26,861 nt of DNA from CADEED01 sp044871085 (GTDB lineage: Bacteria > Pseudomonadota > Gammaproteobacteria > Steroidobacterales > Steroidobacteraceae): assembly GCA_044871085.1 (NCBI GenBank), contig JBIOZI010000237.1, positions 1 through 26,861 of the forward strand, in the 5' to 3' direction. The first letter of the stretch is position 1. Each line of letters begins with the position of its first letter. A model generated the notes under the pieces. It saw only the letters and a program-made list of their open reading frames with translations, was not told where the DNA came from and searched no databases. Positions 1 through 7,335 of this stretch are shown piece after piece. The translations under genes and the position numbers were made by a program.

Positions 1-10
1 CCCTTCAACG

Positions 11-37
11 AACCCCGCCTGGAGCGGGGTTGTTTTT
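11..37 (+). terminator. Rho-independent terminator of an upstream gene
   Basis: An 8-bp perfect stem (AACCCCGC at 11-18 pairing with GCGGGGTT at 24-31) with a 5-nt loop is followed by GTTTTT at 32-37. This is the textbook intrinsic terminator form. It should end a plus-strand gene that lies outside the window, because the next gene starts only about 20 nt later. Confidence 0.85.
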
Positions 38-58
38 CTGCTGCCCGGAGTCTTGCAG

Positions 59-922
59 ATGGGATCGCGAGTCCGAATCATCCTGCCGGCAGCGCTGCTC
101 GCGCTGCTCGCGGCCTGCGCCGGCGCACCACGCACGGCGCCAGCCCCGGTCCCGGCCGTTCCCGCCGTACCCCGCGACACCGTCACCGCCGCCGCCATCG
201 AACGCGTACTGGCTGGCGAGCACCGTTCGGCCGCCAACCGCGCGCGCGACGCCTGGCGCCATCCGCTCGACACGCTGCTGTTCTTCGGCATCAAACCCGG
301 GATGACGGTCGCGGAGGCGTGGCCCGGCCCGGGTGGCTGGTACACCGAAGTGCTCGCGCCGCTGCTGAGCGCCGGCAAACTCTACGAGGCCCTGCCCCCG
401 CCGCAGCCGGACAACACCTACCTCAGTGCCACCCTCGGCAGCTTCAAGGAGAAGCTCGCGGCGCGGCCGGATCTGTACGGCAAGGTCGAGCTCACCTCGC
501 TCGGGCCCGGCGCCTTCGAAATGGCGCCGCCCGGAACCTGCGACCTGGTGGTCACCTTCCGCAATCTCCACAACTGGATGAATCTCGCGTTCGCCCCCGA
601 GGCGCTCGCGGCCATGCATCGCGCGCTGAAGCCCGGCGGCATCCTGGGCATCGTCGAGCATCGCGCCAATCCGGCGAAGCCCGTGGACGAGCGCGCGACC
701 AACGGCTACGTGAACGAGGAATACGCCATCCGGCTCATCGAGGCGGCCGGCTTCGAGCTGCTGGCGCGCTCGGAGATCAACGCCAATCCGAAGGACACGA
801 AGGATTATCAGCAGGGTGTGTGGACGCTCCCGCCTAGCTACCGTCTCGGCGACCGCGACCGCGCGAAGTACGCCGCGATCGGCGAGAGCGACCGCTTTAC
901 CCTGAAGTTCGTCAAGAAGTAG
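59..922 (+). CDS. Predicted lipoprotein with a class I SAM-methyltransferase fold
   Basis: The 287-residue protein starts with a lipoprotein signal (hydrophobic residues 7-19, lipobox ending LAAC at Cys20), so it should be exported and lipid-anchored. The rest resembles class I SAM-dependent methyltransferases: a motif I-like segment with PGPGG followed by WYTEVLAP near residues 90-105, an acidic strand (CDLVVTFRNLHNW) in the place of motif IV, and LKPGGILGIVEH in the place of the post-motif strand. The usual acidic residue and GCG of motif I are replaced by EAWPGPGG. I chose the ATG at 59 because GGAG lies 8 nt upstream; an in-frame TTG at 53 is the alternative. It is convergent with the helicase gene, and the two stops are about 25 nt apart. 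The fold is fairly secure; the enzymatic activity and substrate are not, because SAM is cytoplasmic. Confidence 0.8.
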   Translation: MGSRVRIILPAALLALLAACAGAPRTAPAPVPAVPAVPRDTVTAAAIERVLAGEHRSAANRARDAWRHPLDTLLFFGIKPGMTVAEAWPGPGGWYTEVLAPLLSAGKLYEALPPPQPDNTYLSATLGSFKEKLAARPDLYGKVELTSLGPGAFEMAPPGTCDLVVTFRNLHNWMNLAFAPEALAAMHRALKPGGILGIVEHRANPAKPVDERATNGYVNEEYAIRLIEAAGFELLARSEINANPKDTKDYQQGVWTLPPSYRLGDRDRAKYAAIGESDRFTLKFVKK

Positions 923-949
923 CGGTTTGGGGCCAATCCCCATTCCGCT
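921..949. terminator. Palindrome spanning both stops of a convergent gene pair
   Basis: AGCGG (921-925) pairs with CCGCT (945-949) and GGGG (929-932) pairs with CCCC (938-941), separated by symmetric TTT/ATT bulges. The structure covers the stop codons of both convergent genes. It has no U-tract on either strand, so a bidirectional terminator role is inferred from position and symmetry only. Confidence 0.45.
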
Positions 950-3041
950 ACCACATCTGCTTGAGGCGCGACGCGACGTCGATGGGGCCGGCCTCGGCCG
1001 TGCCGGAAGCCTCGATCTTCACGTCGGTGTTCGAGCCCTGGAAAGTCTGCTCGTCGAAACACTTCACGACCTTCTCGGTCAGGAAGCGGCTGCGCGCACC
1101 GTAGACGTGTCCGTCGGAGGTCTTGGGCTGGCTGGTGACCTGGAATCGCAGCGGCACCACGCAGGTGAGCTCGTTGCGGGCCCGGGTCATCGCCACGTAC
1201 AGCAGGCGCCGCTCCTCTTCGATGAGCTCCGCCTTGCCGGTGGCGAACTCCGACGGGAAACTGCCATCGACGACGTTGAGGATGTAGACGTGATCCCACT
1301 CCATGCCCTTGGCGGAGTGGATGGTGGAGATCACCAGGTAGTCCTCGTCGGTGATCGCCTGGCCCGCGAGATCGCCGGCGGCGTTCGGCGGATCGAGCGT
1401 GAGCTCGCTGCAGAAGCGCTCGCGCGTCTGGTACTGCACGGACAGGAGGTCGAGCTGGTCGATGTCGCCGATGCGCGTGTGTACGTGCTCGTAGAGCCGC
1501 TCCATGTGCGGGCGATACCACTCGCGGACCATGTTGATCTGCCCGCGCCATTCGCGGGCCGGGTCGCCTAGCGCCTTGTACAGGTCCGTGAACTTGATGA
1601 ACGCGACGCGGGCGTCCGGCGGCGCCTCGAACTTCTCGAACGACGCCCAGGTGTAGTTGTTCGCGACGAAATGATCGAGCGCCTTCTTGGCATTCGCCGG
1701 CCCCATGCCGGGCATGAGCTGCAGCACGCGGAACGCGGCGAGCTGGTTGCGCGGGTTGTCGGCCCAGCGCAGCACCGCGAGCAGATCCTTGACGTGCGCC
1801 GCCTCGAGGAACTTCAGGCCGCCGAACTTCACGAACGGGATGTGGCGCTTGGCCAGCTCGATCTCGAGCATGTCGCTGTGCGCGGCGTTGCGGAACAGCA
1901 CCGCCTGGCGCCGCAGCGGAATGCCGGCCTCGCGCGAGGCGAGGATGCGGGCGCAGACGAATTCCGCCTGCGTCGGCAGGTCGTCGACGGTGACGAGCTT
2001 GGGACGCGGGCCCTGGCCGCGCATCGACAGCAGATGCTTGCGATACTGGCGCGGCGCCTCGGCCATCAAGCCGTTGGCCGCATCGAGGATGCTCTGGCTC
2101 GAGCGGAAGTTCTGCGCGAGCGTGACGACTTCCGCCTTCGGGCGGAAACGGTCCGGGAAGCCGAGGATGTTCTCCACGGCCGCCGCGCGGAATGAATAGA
2201 TAGCCTGCGCGTCGTCGCCGACGACGGTGACGCCCTGCCCGTCCGGCTTGAGCGCGTTGAGGATGTCGCCCTGCAGCTTGTTGGTGTCCTGGTACTCGTC
2301 GACCAGCACGTGGTCGAAGTTCGCGGCCACGGACTTGGCGATGCGGTCCTCGCTCATCATCGCGTGCCAATAGAGCAGCAGGTCGTCGAAATCGAGCACG
2401 CGGTACTGCGACTTGCGCTCGACGTAGCCCCGCAGCAGCTTGGCGATGTCTTCTTCCCAGTGCGCGCACCAGGCGTACTGGCTCTCGAGCGTTTCCTTGA
2501 GCGATTTCTGCGTGTTCACCCGGTAGGAGTACACGCCGTAACAGGTGTCCTTGCGTGGAAAACGCTGGCCCTTGCCCGAGTAGCCCATCTCCGTGCGCAC
2601 CGTGTCGATGAGATCCGCGGCATCGGAGCGGTCGAGCACCGAAAACGACGGATCGAGGCCGACGTGCTTGGCGTAGTGACGCAGCAGGCGGTTGCCCATC
2701 GAGTGGAACGTGCCCGCCCAGGTGAGCCGCTGCGCGAGCTGCGCGCTCTTGCCGCCGAGCTTCTCGTCCATCACCTCGCGCATGATGTCCTGTGCGCGGC
2801 GCTTCATCTCGACGGCCGCGCGGCGCGTGAACGTGAGCATGAGGATGCGCGCCGGGTCGACACCGCTCATCGCCAGGTGCGCGACGCGATGCGCGAGCGT
2901 GTTGGTTTTGCCGGTGCCCGCGCCCGCGACGATCAGCAGCGGACCCGAGCGGAATCCCTTGCCGCCGGGTATGGGCTCACCGTACGTCACCGCCTTGCGC
3001 TGGGGTGCGTTCAAACTTCCGAGTTTTTCCGCCGTAGACAT
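948..3041 (-). CDS. UvrD/Rep-type superfamily 1 ATP-dependent DNA helicase
   Basis: The 697-residue protein carries the full set of SF1A helicase motifs in order: Walker A GAGTGKT at residues 40-46, motif Ia (LMLTFTRRAAVEM, about 68-79), Walker B VDEYQD at 247-252, motif III (GDDAQAIYSFR, from about 275), motif IV (NFRSS), motif V (STIHSAKGMEW) and motif VI (RRLLYVAMTRAR). These proteins unwind DNA 3'-5' in repair and replication restart. The length fits UvrD/Rep/PcrA. I chose the ATG at 3041 (MSTAEKLGSLNAPQRKAV) because SF1 helicases begin with LN..Q..AV; the reading frame stays open to 3800 but that part would cover the divergent Nudix gene. No Shine-Dalgarno is visible; a TATATT hexamer lies 9 nt upstream. 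I cannot separate UvrD, Rep and related paralogues with certainty. Confidence 0.93.
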   Translation of the reverse strand: MSTAEKLGSLNAPQRKAVTYGEPIPGGKGFRSGPLLIVAGAGTGKTNTLAHRVAHLAMSGVDPARILMLTFTRRAAVEMKRRAQDIMREVMDEKLGGKSAQLAQRLTWAGTFHSMGNRLLRHYAKHVGLDPSFSVLDRSDAADLIDTVRTEMGYSGKGQRFPRKDTCYGVYSYRVNTQKSLKETLESQYAWCAHWEEDIAKLLRGYVERKSQYRVLDFDDLLLYWHAMMSEDRIAKSVAANFDHVLVDEYQDTNKLQGDILNALKPDGQGVTVVGDDAQAIYSFRAAAVENILGFPDRFRPKAEVVTLAQNFRSSQSILDAANGLMAEAPRQYRKHLLSMRGQGPRPKLVTVDDLPTQAEFVCARILASREAGIPLRRQAVLFRNAAHSDMLEIELAKRHIPFVKFGGLKFLEAAHVKDLLAVLRWADNPRNQLAAFRVLQLMPGMGPANAKKALDHFVANNYTWASFEKFEAPPDARVAFIKFTDLYKALGDPAREWRGQINMVREWYRPHMERLYEHVHTRIGDIDQLDLLSVQYQTRERFCSELTLDPPNAAGDLAGQAITDEDYLVISTIHSAKGMEWDHVYILNVVDGSFPSEFATGKAELIEEERRLLYVAMTRARNELTCVVPLRFQVTSQPKTSDGHVYGARSRFLTEKVVKCFDEQTFQGSNTDVKIEASGTAEAGPIDVASRLKQMW

Positions 3042-3368
3042 CGATACAACAATATACGAAAGGAGGGTTGCTTCAGGCCCTGTCTCCATACGAGCCGTGA
3101 CGGCCGTCACGCCGGTATGTGCCGGAATGTGACGCCTTTTTGATCTGGATTTCCGGCCGGATCGCGCGACCTCGGCCGGATGCGCACGATTATGCGGTGA
3201 GCCGCCTTTGGCGTACAGCCTCGCTCCCCTGTTGCACGCGCGCGTCGGGCGCGACAAACAACCTTTCGAGCTCCGCCCGCGCCGCCGCCATGCGCGGCAA
3301 TCCGGTGCCGCCGCCGCAACGGAACGCGGGGCGCGCTGAACTTTTTTGCATGTGGGTACACTCGCGCA
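3042..3368. promoter_or_regulatory. Divergent intergenic region between helicase and Nudix genes
   Basis: This 327-bp gap has no convincing gene. It holds candidate -10 hexamers close to both start codons (TATATT on the minus strand at 3051-3056; TACACT on the plus strand at 3357-3362), a 16-bp perfect palindrome at 3096-3111, and a 9-bp direct repeat CGGCCGGAT at 3154-3162 and 3173-3181. The stretch near 3040-3065 is richer in A/T than its surroundings, as expected at a promoter. Confidence 0.6.
3096..3111. promoter_or_regulatory. CRP/Clp-like operator palindrome
   Basis: CGTGACGGCCGTCACG is a perfect 16-bp palindrome containing GTGA-N6-TCAC, the conserved core of sites bound by CRP-family regulators (CRP, Vfr, Clp). 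Its centre is about 60 nt upstream of the start expected from the minus-strand TATATT hexamer, close to the -61.5 position of class I CRP activation. The regulator is inferred; only the palindrome is seen. Confidence 0.45.
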
Positions 3369-3893
3369 ATGCTCTTCGACCGCAAGATGATTTTCGAAGG
3401 CCGCGTGATCAAGGTCAGCGTCGACACGGTCGACCTGCCGAATGGCGTGCGGCTTCCGCTCGAGATCGTGCGCCATCCGGGCGGGGCCGCCGCTGCGGCG
3501 GTCGACGCCGACCAACGCATCTGCGTGCTGCGCCAGTTCCGACACGCGGCCGGCGGTTTCATATACGAGCTGCCGGCCGGCAAGCTCGAGCCCGACGAAT
3601 CGCCCGACGTGACCATCCGTCGCGAGCTCGTCGAAGAGGCGGCGGTCGAGGCGGCGCAGTGGCAGTCGCTCGGGTCCTATTTCAGCTCGCCCGGCGTGTT
3701 CACCGAGGTCATCCACCTTTACCTGGCCACCGGCCTCACACCGGCCGCGGCCGCGCCGGAGGTGGGCGAGGTGTTCCAGGTGGAGTGGTGGCCGCTGCAA
3801 CTCGCCGTCGAGCGCGCGCTCAATGGCGAGGTCACCGACGCCAAGACCATCATCGGCATCTTACGGGCGGCAAACCGCCTAAAAATTGCGTGA
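3369..3893 (+). CDS. Nudix hydrolase, ADP-ribose pyrophosphatase-like
   Basis: This 174-residue protein has a Nudix box at residues 71-93 (GKLEPDE, then RELVEEAAV), with the metal-binding REXXEE glutamates at 86, 89 and 90. The usual glycine near the end of the box is alanine. The preceding strand (RQFRHAAGGFIYELPAG) matches the ADP-ribose/nucleoside-diphosphate-sugar pyrophosphatase subgroup (NudF-like), which hydrolyses X-linked nucleoside diphosphates in the cytoplasm. The start at ATG 3369 lacks a Shine-Dalgarno but has TACACT ending 6 nt before it, suggesting a leaderless message. Substrate preference cannot be set from sequence; ADP-ribose is the family-based guess. Confidence 0.88.
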   Translation: MLFDRKMIFEGRVIKVSVDTVDLPNGVRLPLEIVRHPGGAAAAAVDADQRICVLRQFRHAAGGFIYELPAGKLEPDESPDVTIRRELVEEAAVEAAQWQSLGSYFSSPGVFTEVIHLYLATGLTPAAAAPEVGEVFQVEWWPLQLAVERALNGEVTDAKTIIGILRAANRLKIA

Positions 3894-3977
3894 CACGGCT
3901 CACAAGCCCGCTTCGGCATTCCGAATTTGGTAGCTATGTCAAACACCGGGCGGATCGCCTCAGTCATACTTTGTGCC

Positions 3978-4346
3978 GTGTCGGACAAGAACTCCAAAGA
4001 CAGAACTCCGCAGACGGCCAACCGGCGCCGTGCGTCTCAGATCGTGCATGACGAACGTGGTAACGCCCGCGTGGAGTGGATCGATGCCGGATTTGCCGGC
4101 GAGCCGCTCGAGCGGGCGCCGCTGTCGATCGAGCCCACGCCCGCGCGGGGCGAGCACGGCAAGCTGACCGTAGAGCGCACACGCGCCTCCGGCTTCGACC
4201 CCTACCAGCGCGTGGCAAACGCGGGCGTGCGCGAAGATCCGAAGAAGCCGCAGGGCAAGCGCGATCTGCGCAAGCTCGGCGAGTGGATCAAGCTCAAGCG
4301 GGATCTCGAAGCCCGCAAATCCACCGACCCCGAAGACGTCGAATAG
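3978..4346 (+). CDS. Small, highly charged conserved-type hypothetical protein
   Basis: I do not recognise this gene by name. It encodes about 122 hydrophilic residues with no signal peptide or membrane segment. It is rich in Arg, Lys, Glu and Asp, contains a QIVHDERGNARVEW segment near the N-terminus and ends in a basic helix (KRDLRKLGEWIKLKRDLEARK) that could bind nucleic acid or a partner. The start is uncertain. GTG 3978 is preferred because CATACT ends 7 nt upstream and the residues before it are of a different, less charged composition; ATG 3936 is in frame and would add 14 residues. It lies on the same strand 84 nt after the Nudix gene and is convergent with the next gene. Confidence 0.6.
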   Translation: MSDKNSKDRTPQTANRRRASQIVHDERGNARVEWIDAGFAGEPLERAPLSIEPTPARGEHGKLTVERTRASGFDPYQRVANAGVREDPKKPQGKRDLRKLGEWIKLKRDLEARKSTDPEDVE

Positions 4347-4356
4347 CCGCTGGCGC

Positions 4357-4371
4357 GGCCGCCGATCGGCC
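4357..4371. terminator. Short GC-rich hairpin between convergent genes
   Basis: GGCCG (4357-4361) pairs with CGGCC (4367-4371) around a 5-nt loop, just after the stop of the small hypothetical gene. There is no U-tract, so termination is only a possibility suggested by its position between convergent genes. Confidence 0.25.
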
Positions 4372-4404
4372 TCGCCGAACGGAGCGCAGGCGACTCGCGT
4401 CAAC

Positions 4405-5100
4405 TCAGGCGAAGCGCTCGATGTGCTCCATCTTGCGCGCATTGCCCCAGCGGTAGAACCGCCGCACTTCCGCCAGCCAATCGCGCATCGCGCCACCGCC
4501 CGGCGAGGCGGCGCGCCGCGTGTGCTCGAGGCGCGCTCCGAGGCGCCGGCAGAAACGCGCCGCGTATTCCGAAGCCTTGCGATACAGCCCGGCGCGCGCA
4601 CCCGCCGCGCGCGGATCCACGCGGGTGCGCTCGAACAACGCGCGGTGCAGCTCGCGCGGGAACCGGCCGGCGCCCTGCGCGCGCAGCAGCCAGACTCCGA
4701 GCACGTACTTGTCCACCTCGGCCTGCAGCTCGAGCTCGAGCAGCGTCACCGGTTTGTCGTGGCCCGCGTTCCACGCCACGTAGACGAAGTGGCTCACGCC
4801 CTCCGCCGCGGTCAGGTAATCGCCGAGATTCTCCGTCGTGAGCGCCGCCAGCGGATCGCGCCGGGCCAGGCGCTCGAGCACCTGCGCATCGATATACAGC
4901 CCGAGCGAGACGGTGTCGCCCTCCTCCGCGACGATGAGCTGCTCGTCGCTGTCGCGAAGCCGGCCTTCGCAGTCGCCCGTGCCCGCAAGGTCCGCGAGCC
5001 CGCGATCGGTCAGCAGATAGTCGGCCACGTCCGGCGTCGCCGTCAGGTCGTAGAGGTCGGCGAGCGCACCCTGCAGCGAAGCCAGCGTGCCCTGACTCAT
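4405..5100 (-). CDS. Uncharacterised protein, second gene of a coupled pair
   Basis: I do not recognise this family. The protein has 231 residues and no signal peptide or transmembrane segment, so it is probably cytoplasmic. The N-terminal half is acidic, with segments such as EEGDTVSLGLYIDAQVLERL and LTTENLGDYLTAAEGVSHFVY, then a Glu-rich helix (LLELELQAEVDKYVL). The C-terminus is Arg-rich with several aromatic residues (RFYRWGN). The start ATG at 5100 shares its A with the stop of the upstream gene (TGATG), so the two are almost certainly translated together and likely act together. The frame is open upstream to 5475, but that part duplicates the partner gene in another frame and is not used. 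Confidence 0.75.
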   Translation of the reverse strand: MSQGTLASLQGALADLYDLTATPDVADYLLTDRGLADLAGTGDCEGRLRDSDEQLIVAEEGDTVSLGLYIDAQVLERLARRDPLAALTTENLGDYLTAAEGVSHFVYVAWNAGHDKPVTLLELELQAEVDKYVLGVWLLRAQGAGRFPRELHRALFERTRVDPRAAGARAGLYRKASEYAARFCRRLGARLEHTRRAASPGGGAMRDWLAEVRRFYRWGNARKMEHIERFA

Positions 5101-5717
5101 CAGTGTGCCAGTGCGCTGCGCCCGGCCGGCGTGGGTTCGATGCCCAACTTGCGCAGCAACGCCCGCGAGCGCTCGCTGCCGGTCTTGACCCACAGCTCGT
5201 AGAGACGCAGCCGGTCGCGGTCCGAGTGCTGGTAGGAGCTCTCGCTGATCTCGTTGAGCGCGTCGACCATGGGCACGAACTTCGCGGCCAGCTCCGCGAA
5301 CACCTGGCGCAGCGTGCGTCCGCGCGCCGCAGGCACGCTCTCGGCGAGAGTGCCGTAGGCGCGGCCGCCCATGGAGATGTGATAGTCGATGTCGACGAGC
5401 TTGCGCGCGAAACCCGCCGAGAAGAATCCGGCGATGAACAGGGAGACGTCGCCGAGACGCTGCAGTCCGCGGCACCTGGCCTCGTGCGTCGGCGCTTCGA
5501 GCGCCTCGCCGAGCATCAGTGCGAGCGGCTTCAGCCGGGTGTTGTTGCCGCCCGGCGTGCGCTCGTACAGCGCCTCCGTGTCCGAGAACAGCGTGAGCAG
5601 GTTCACGACGTAGTGTTCGGTCTCACCCTCCACCGCCACGCGCTGATGCGTCAGCGCGTCGTGCAGGGCGTCGCGAAAGAATTCCTTGAGACTCGCAACC
5701 GGCTGGATGGCCATCAT
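5100..5717 (-). CDS. Uncharacterised helical protein, first gene of a coupled pair
   Basis: I do not recognise this family. It encodes about 205 residues, predicted mainly helical, without a signal peptide. Distinctive segments are HYVVNLLTLFSDTEALYER, a Gly/Phe-rich stretch (GDVSLFIAGFFSAGFARKLVD), YHISMGGRAYGTLAE and ESSYQHSDRDRLRLYELWVKTGS. Two consecutive ATG codons sit at 5717 and 5714; GGGGTGA just upstream gives the second a better Shine-Dalgarno spacing. The stop overlaps the start of the next gene by one base (TGATG). The pair probably forms a two-gene operon with unknown role. Confidence 0.78.
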   Translation of the reverse strand: MMAIQPVASLKEFFRDALHDALTHQRVAVEGETEHYVVNLLTLFSDTEALYERTPGGNNTRLKPLALMLGEALEAPTHEARCRGLQRLGDVSLFIAGFFSAGFARKLVDIDYHISMGGRAYGTLAESVPAARGRTLRQVFAELAAKFVPMVDALNEISESSYQHSDRDRLRLYELWVKTGSERSRALLRKLGIEPTPAGRSALAH

Positions 5718-5907
5718 TCACCCCGATCGATCGACGCACACTCGAGTTATCGGCCCGGCGCCCCAATTTGAGAGGCCTCCCCATGATTGAGCGCCTGGCG
5801 GCCCACAGGTTCCGTGACGCAGCAGACGGTTTTCACGCCCGCGAGCGCGCGGAAATCTGGCAGCCGCCGGCGCACACTGCTAACTACAGCGGGCGACGGT
5901 GCACCGT
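5718..5907 (-). promoter_or_regulatory. Gap upstream of the coupled hypothetical pair
   Basis: This 190-bp gap follows the HAD phosphatase gene on the same strand and probably carries the promoter of the pair. A perfect GCCGATAA, the -10 element of flagellar sigma-28 (FliA) promoters, lies on the minus strand at 5747-5754, but no good TAAA -35 element is present at the expected 15-nt distance. A 12-bp palindrome ACGGTGCACCGT at 5896-5907 abuts the HAD stop. I found no gene or recognisable structured RNA. Confidence 0.35.
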
Positions 5908-6615
5908 TCACACTTTCCAGAGCAGTGCCGTCAGCTCGTCGAAGTTCGCGACGCAAGCATCCGCCGCGGGCAACGCATCGGGCCATGCGCCCCCGCCTCG
6001 ATTTACCCATACAGTTTGCATGCCAACCGCGCGCGGACCCATGACGTCGGCATGGGGATCGTCGCCTACAAACAATATTTCAGCGGGTTGGAGCGTCAGG
6101 CTGTTAGACAGCTCCCTGTAGGCGCGCGGGTCGGGCTTGGCGCATCCCAGTGCGCCCGCGCTCAGGTTCACCTCGAAATGGTGCGCGAGCCCGATGCGTC
6201 CGAGATCCGCGTTGCCGTTGCTGAGCGTGGCCAGCCGGTAGCTCGCGCGCAGCGCCGTCAGCGCCGGCAGCACTTCAACGTACGGTGTCACTTCGCAGCG
6301 CGCCGCGTGCCACACCTCGAAGGCCTCGAACGACAAGGCGCGCGCGACGGTGCGCTCGTAACCCGCGGCCAGCGCGACCCGGGCCAGGGATTCGCGCCGC
6401 AGGTAGGTGAAATCGTGCGCCTGGTGCGGCTCCTGCGCGAGCAGCGCCGCGCGCGCCGCCAGCATTTCGGCGGCCGAAAACCGCTCGGGAATGCGCGGGT
6501 ATCGGGCGCGCAGCCAATCGGCGAGAATGCGCTCCGCGCGTTCGAGGACCGGCTCGATCTCCCACAGTGTGTTGTCGAGATCGAAGCAGATCGCGCGAAC
6601 GGCGCCGGCATTCAT
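5908..6615 (-). CDS. HAD-IA family phosphatase, YigB-like
   Basis: This 235-residue protein has all four haloacid dehalogenase motifs: I, FDLDNT with catalytic Asp12 and Asp14; II, TLSNGN; III, CAKPDP; IV, FVGDDPHADVMG. The cap and the overall layout resemble E. coli YigB, an FMN/5-amino-6-ribitylamino-uracil-phosphate phosphatase linked to riboflavin synthesis; that assignment is by family resemblance. The ATG at 6615 is chosen because TACCAT ends 7 nt upstream; ATG 6624 is an in-frame alternative. It diverges from the glutathione S-transferase gene with only 18-27 bp between start codons. Confidence 0.88.
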   Translation of the reverse strand: MNAGAVRAICFDLDNTLWEIEPVLERAERILADWLRARYPRIPERFSAAEMLAARAALLAQEPHQAHDFTYLRRESLARVALAAGYERTVARALSFEAFEVWHAARCEVTPYVEVLPALTALRASYRLATLSNGNADLGRIGLAHHFEVNLSAGALGCAKPDPRAYRELSNSLTLQPAEILFVGDDPHADVMGPRAVGMQTVWVNRGGGAWPDALPAADACVANFDELTALLWKV

Positions 6616-6630
6616 GGCGTGCATGGTACC

Positions 6631-6639
6631 GGGAGGAGG
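6631..6639 (+). promoter_or_regulatory. Strong ribosome binding site fixing a GTG start
   Basis: GGGAGGAGG lies 3-6 nt before the GTG at 6643. It sets the start of the glutathione S-transferase gene, whose frame is otherwise open for hundreds of bases upstream across the antisense HAD gene. Confidence 0.8.
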
Positions 6640-6642
6640 CTC

Positions 6643-7311
6643 GTGGACGAATTGCTGTTGATCATCGGGAACAAGAACTATTCGTCCTGGTCGTTGCGGC
6701 CGTGGATCCTCATGAAGCACCTCGGGCTCGGTTTCGCGGAGCGCCTCATCCCGCTCAACACACCGGAATTCGCGCGCGACATCGCCACGATCAGTCCGAC
6801 GAAGCGCCTGCCGGTGCTCCGCCACGGCGAGCTCATGGTGTGGGATTCGCTCGCCATCTGCGAATACGTCGCCGATCTCACCGGCCGCGGCTGGCCGGCG
6901 CAACGCGACGCGCGTGCCGTGGCGCGTTCCGTGTGCGCGGAGATGCACGCCGGTTTTTCGATCCTGCGCTCGCAATGGCCGATGAACGCGCGCGCGGAGG
7001 GGCGGCGCACCGCGCCGAATCCGGAGCGCTTCGCGGAGATCGCGCGCATCGAAAGTCTGTGGAACGATTGCCGGACGCGCTTCGGCGCGGCGGGTCCGTG
7101 GCTGTTCGGCGAATACAGCGTCGCCGACGCGATGTACGCGCCCGTCGTGCTGCGGCTGCGCACCTATGGCGCCCACCTGGGCGAGGGCCCGGCGGCCTAC
7201 GTCGCCACGGCGCTCGCGGATGCGCACCTGCGCGACTGGCTGGCCGCCGCGGCGGCCGAGAGCTGGACCATCGAGGCGTCGGAGATCGGCCGCGTGGAAT
7301 CGAAACGTTAG
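6643..7311 (+). CDS. Glutathione S-transferase family protein
   Basis: The 222-residue protein has the two-domain GST layout. The N-terminal thioredoxin-like half starts LLLIIGNKNYSSWSLRPWI, with serines at 14-15 in the place of the catalytic Ser/Tyr, then the cis-proline segment (KRLPVLRHGELMVWDSLAICEYV) that binds glutathione. The C-terminal all-helical domain contains the conserved LFGEYSVADAMYAPVVLRL. Such cytoplasmic enzymes conjugate or reduce electrophiles with glutathione; the true substrate is unknown. The GTG start is supported by a strong ribosome binding site. The next gene starts 24 nt after the stop on the same strand. Confidence 0.92.
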   Translation: MDELLLIIGNKNYSSWSLRPWILMKHLGLGFAERLIPLNTPEFARDIATISPTKRLPVLRHGELMVWDSLAICEYVADLTGRGWPAQRDARAVARSVCAEMHAGFSILRSQWPMNARAEGRRTAPNPERFAEIARIESLWNDCRTRFGAAGPWLFGEYSVADAMYAPVVLRLRTYGAHLGEGPAAYVATALADAHLRDWLAAAAAESWTIEASEIGRVESKR

Positions 7312-7335
7312 CGAGACAATGAGACGGAGATACCA

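Noticed and set aside
838..2469. Long open frame on the minus strand inside the helicase gene
   Set aside because: It is an Arg/Ala/Gly-rich shadow in another frame of the helicase gene, as is usual in high-GC DNA; it has no domain.
3154..3181. Direct repeat CGGCCGGAT as an operator
   Set aside because: Two GC-rich 9-mers 19 bp apart are not improbable enough in this composition to call a binding site.
3042..3800. N-terminal extension of the helicase frame
   Set aside because: Low-complexity residues without helicase character that overlap the Nudix gene; the SF1 start pattern lies at 3041.
5718..5907. 6S RNA or riboswitch in the gap
   Set aside because: A GGGCCGATAACTC stretch recalled 6S RNA, but no long closing stem or partner strand is present, and any such RNA would run into the coding region.
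5899..6642. Plus-strand extension upstream of the GST start
   Set aside because: Antisense to the HAD gene with no domain; the strong ribosome site before GTG 6643 fixes the start.
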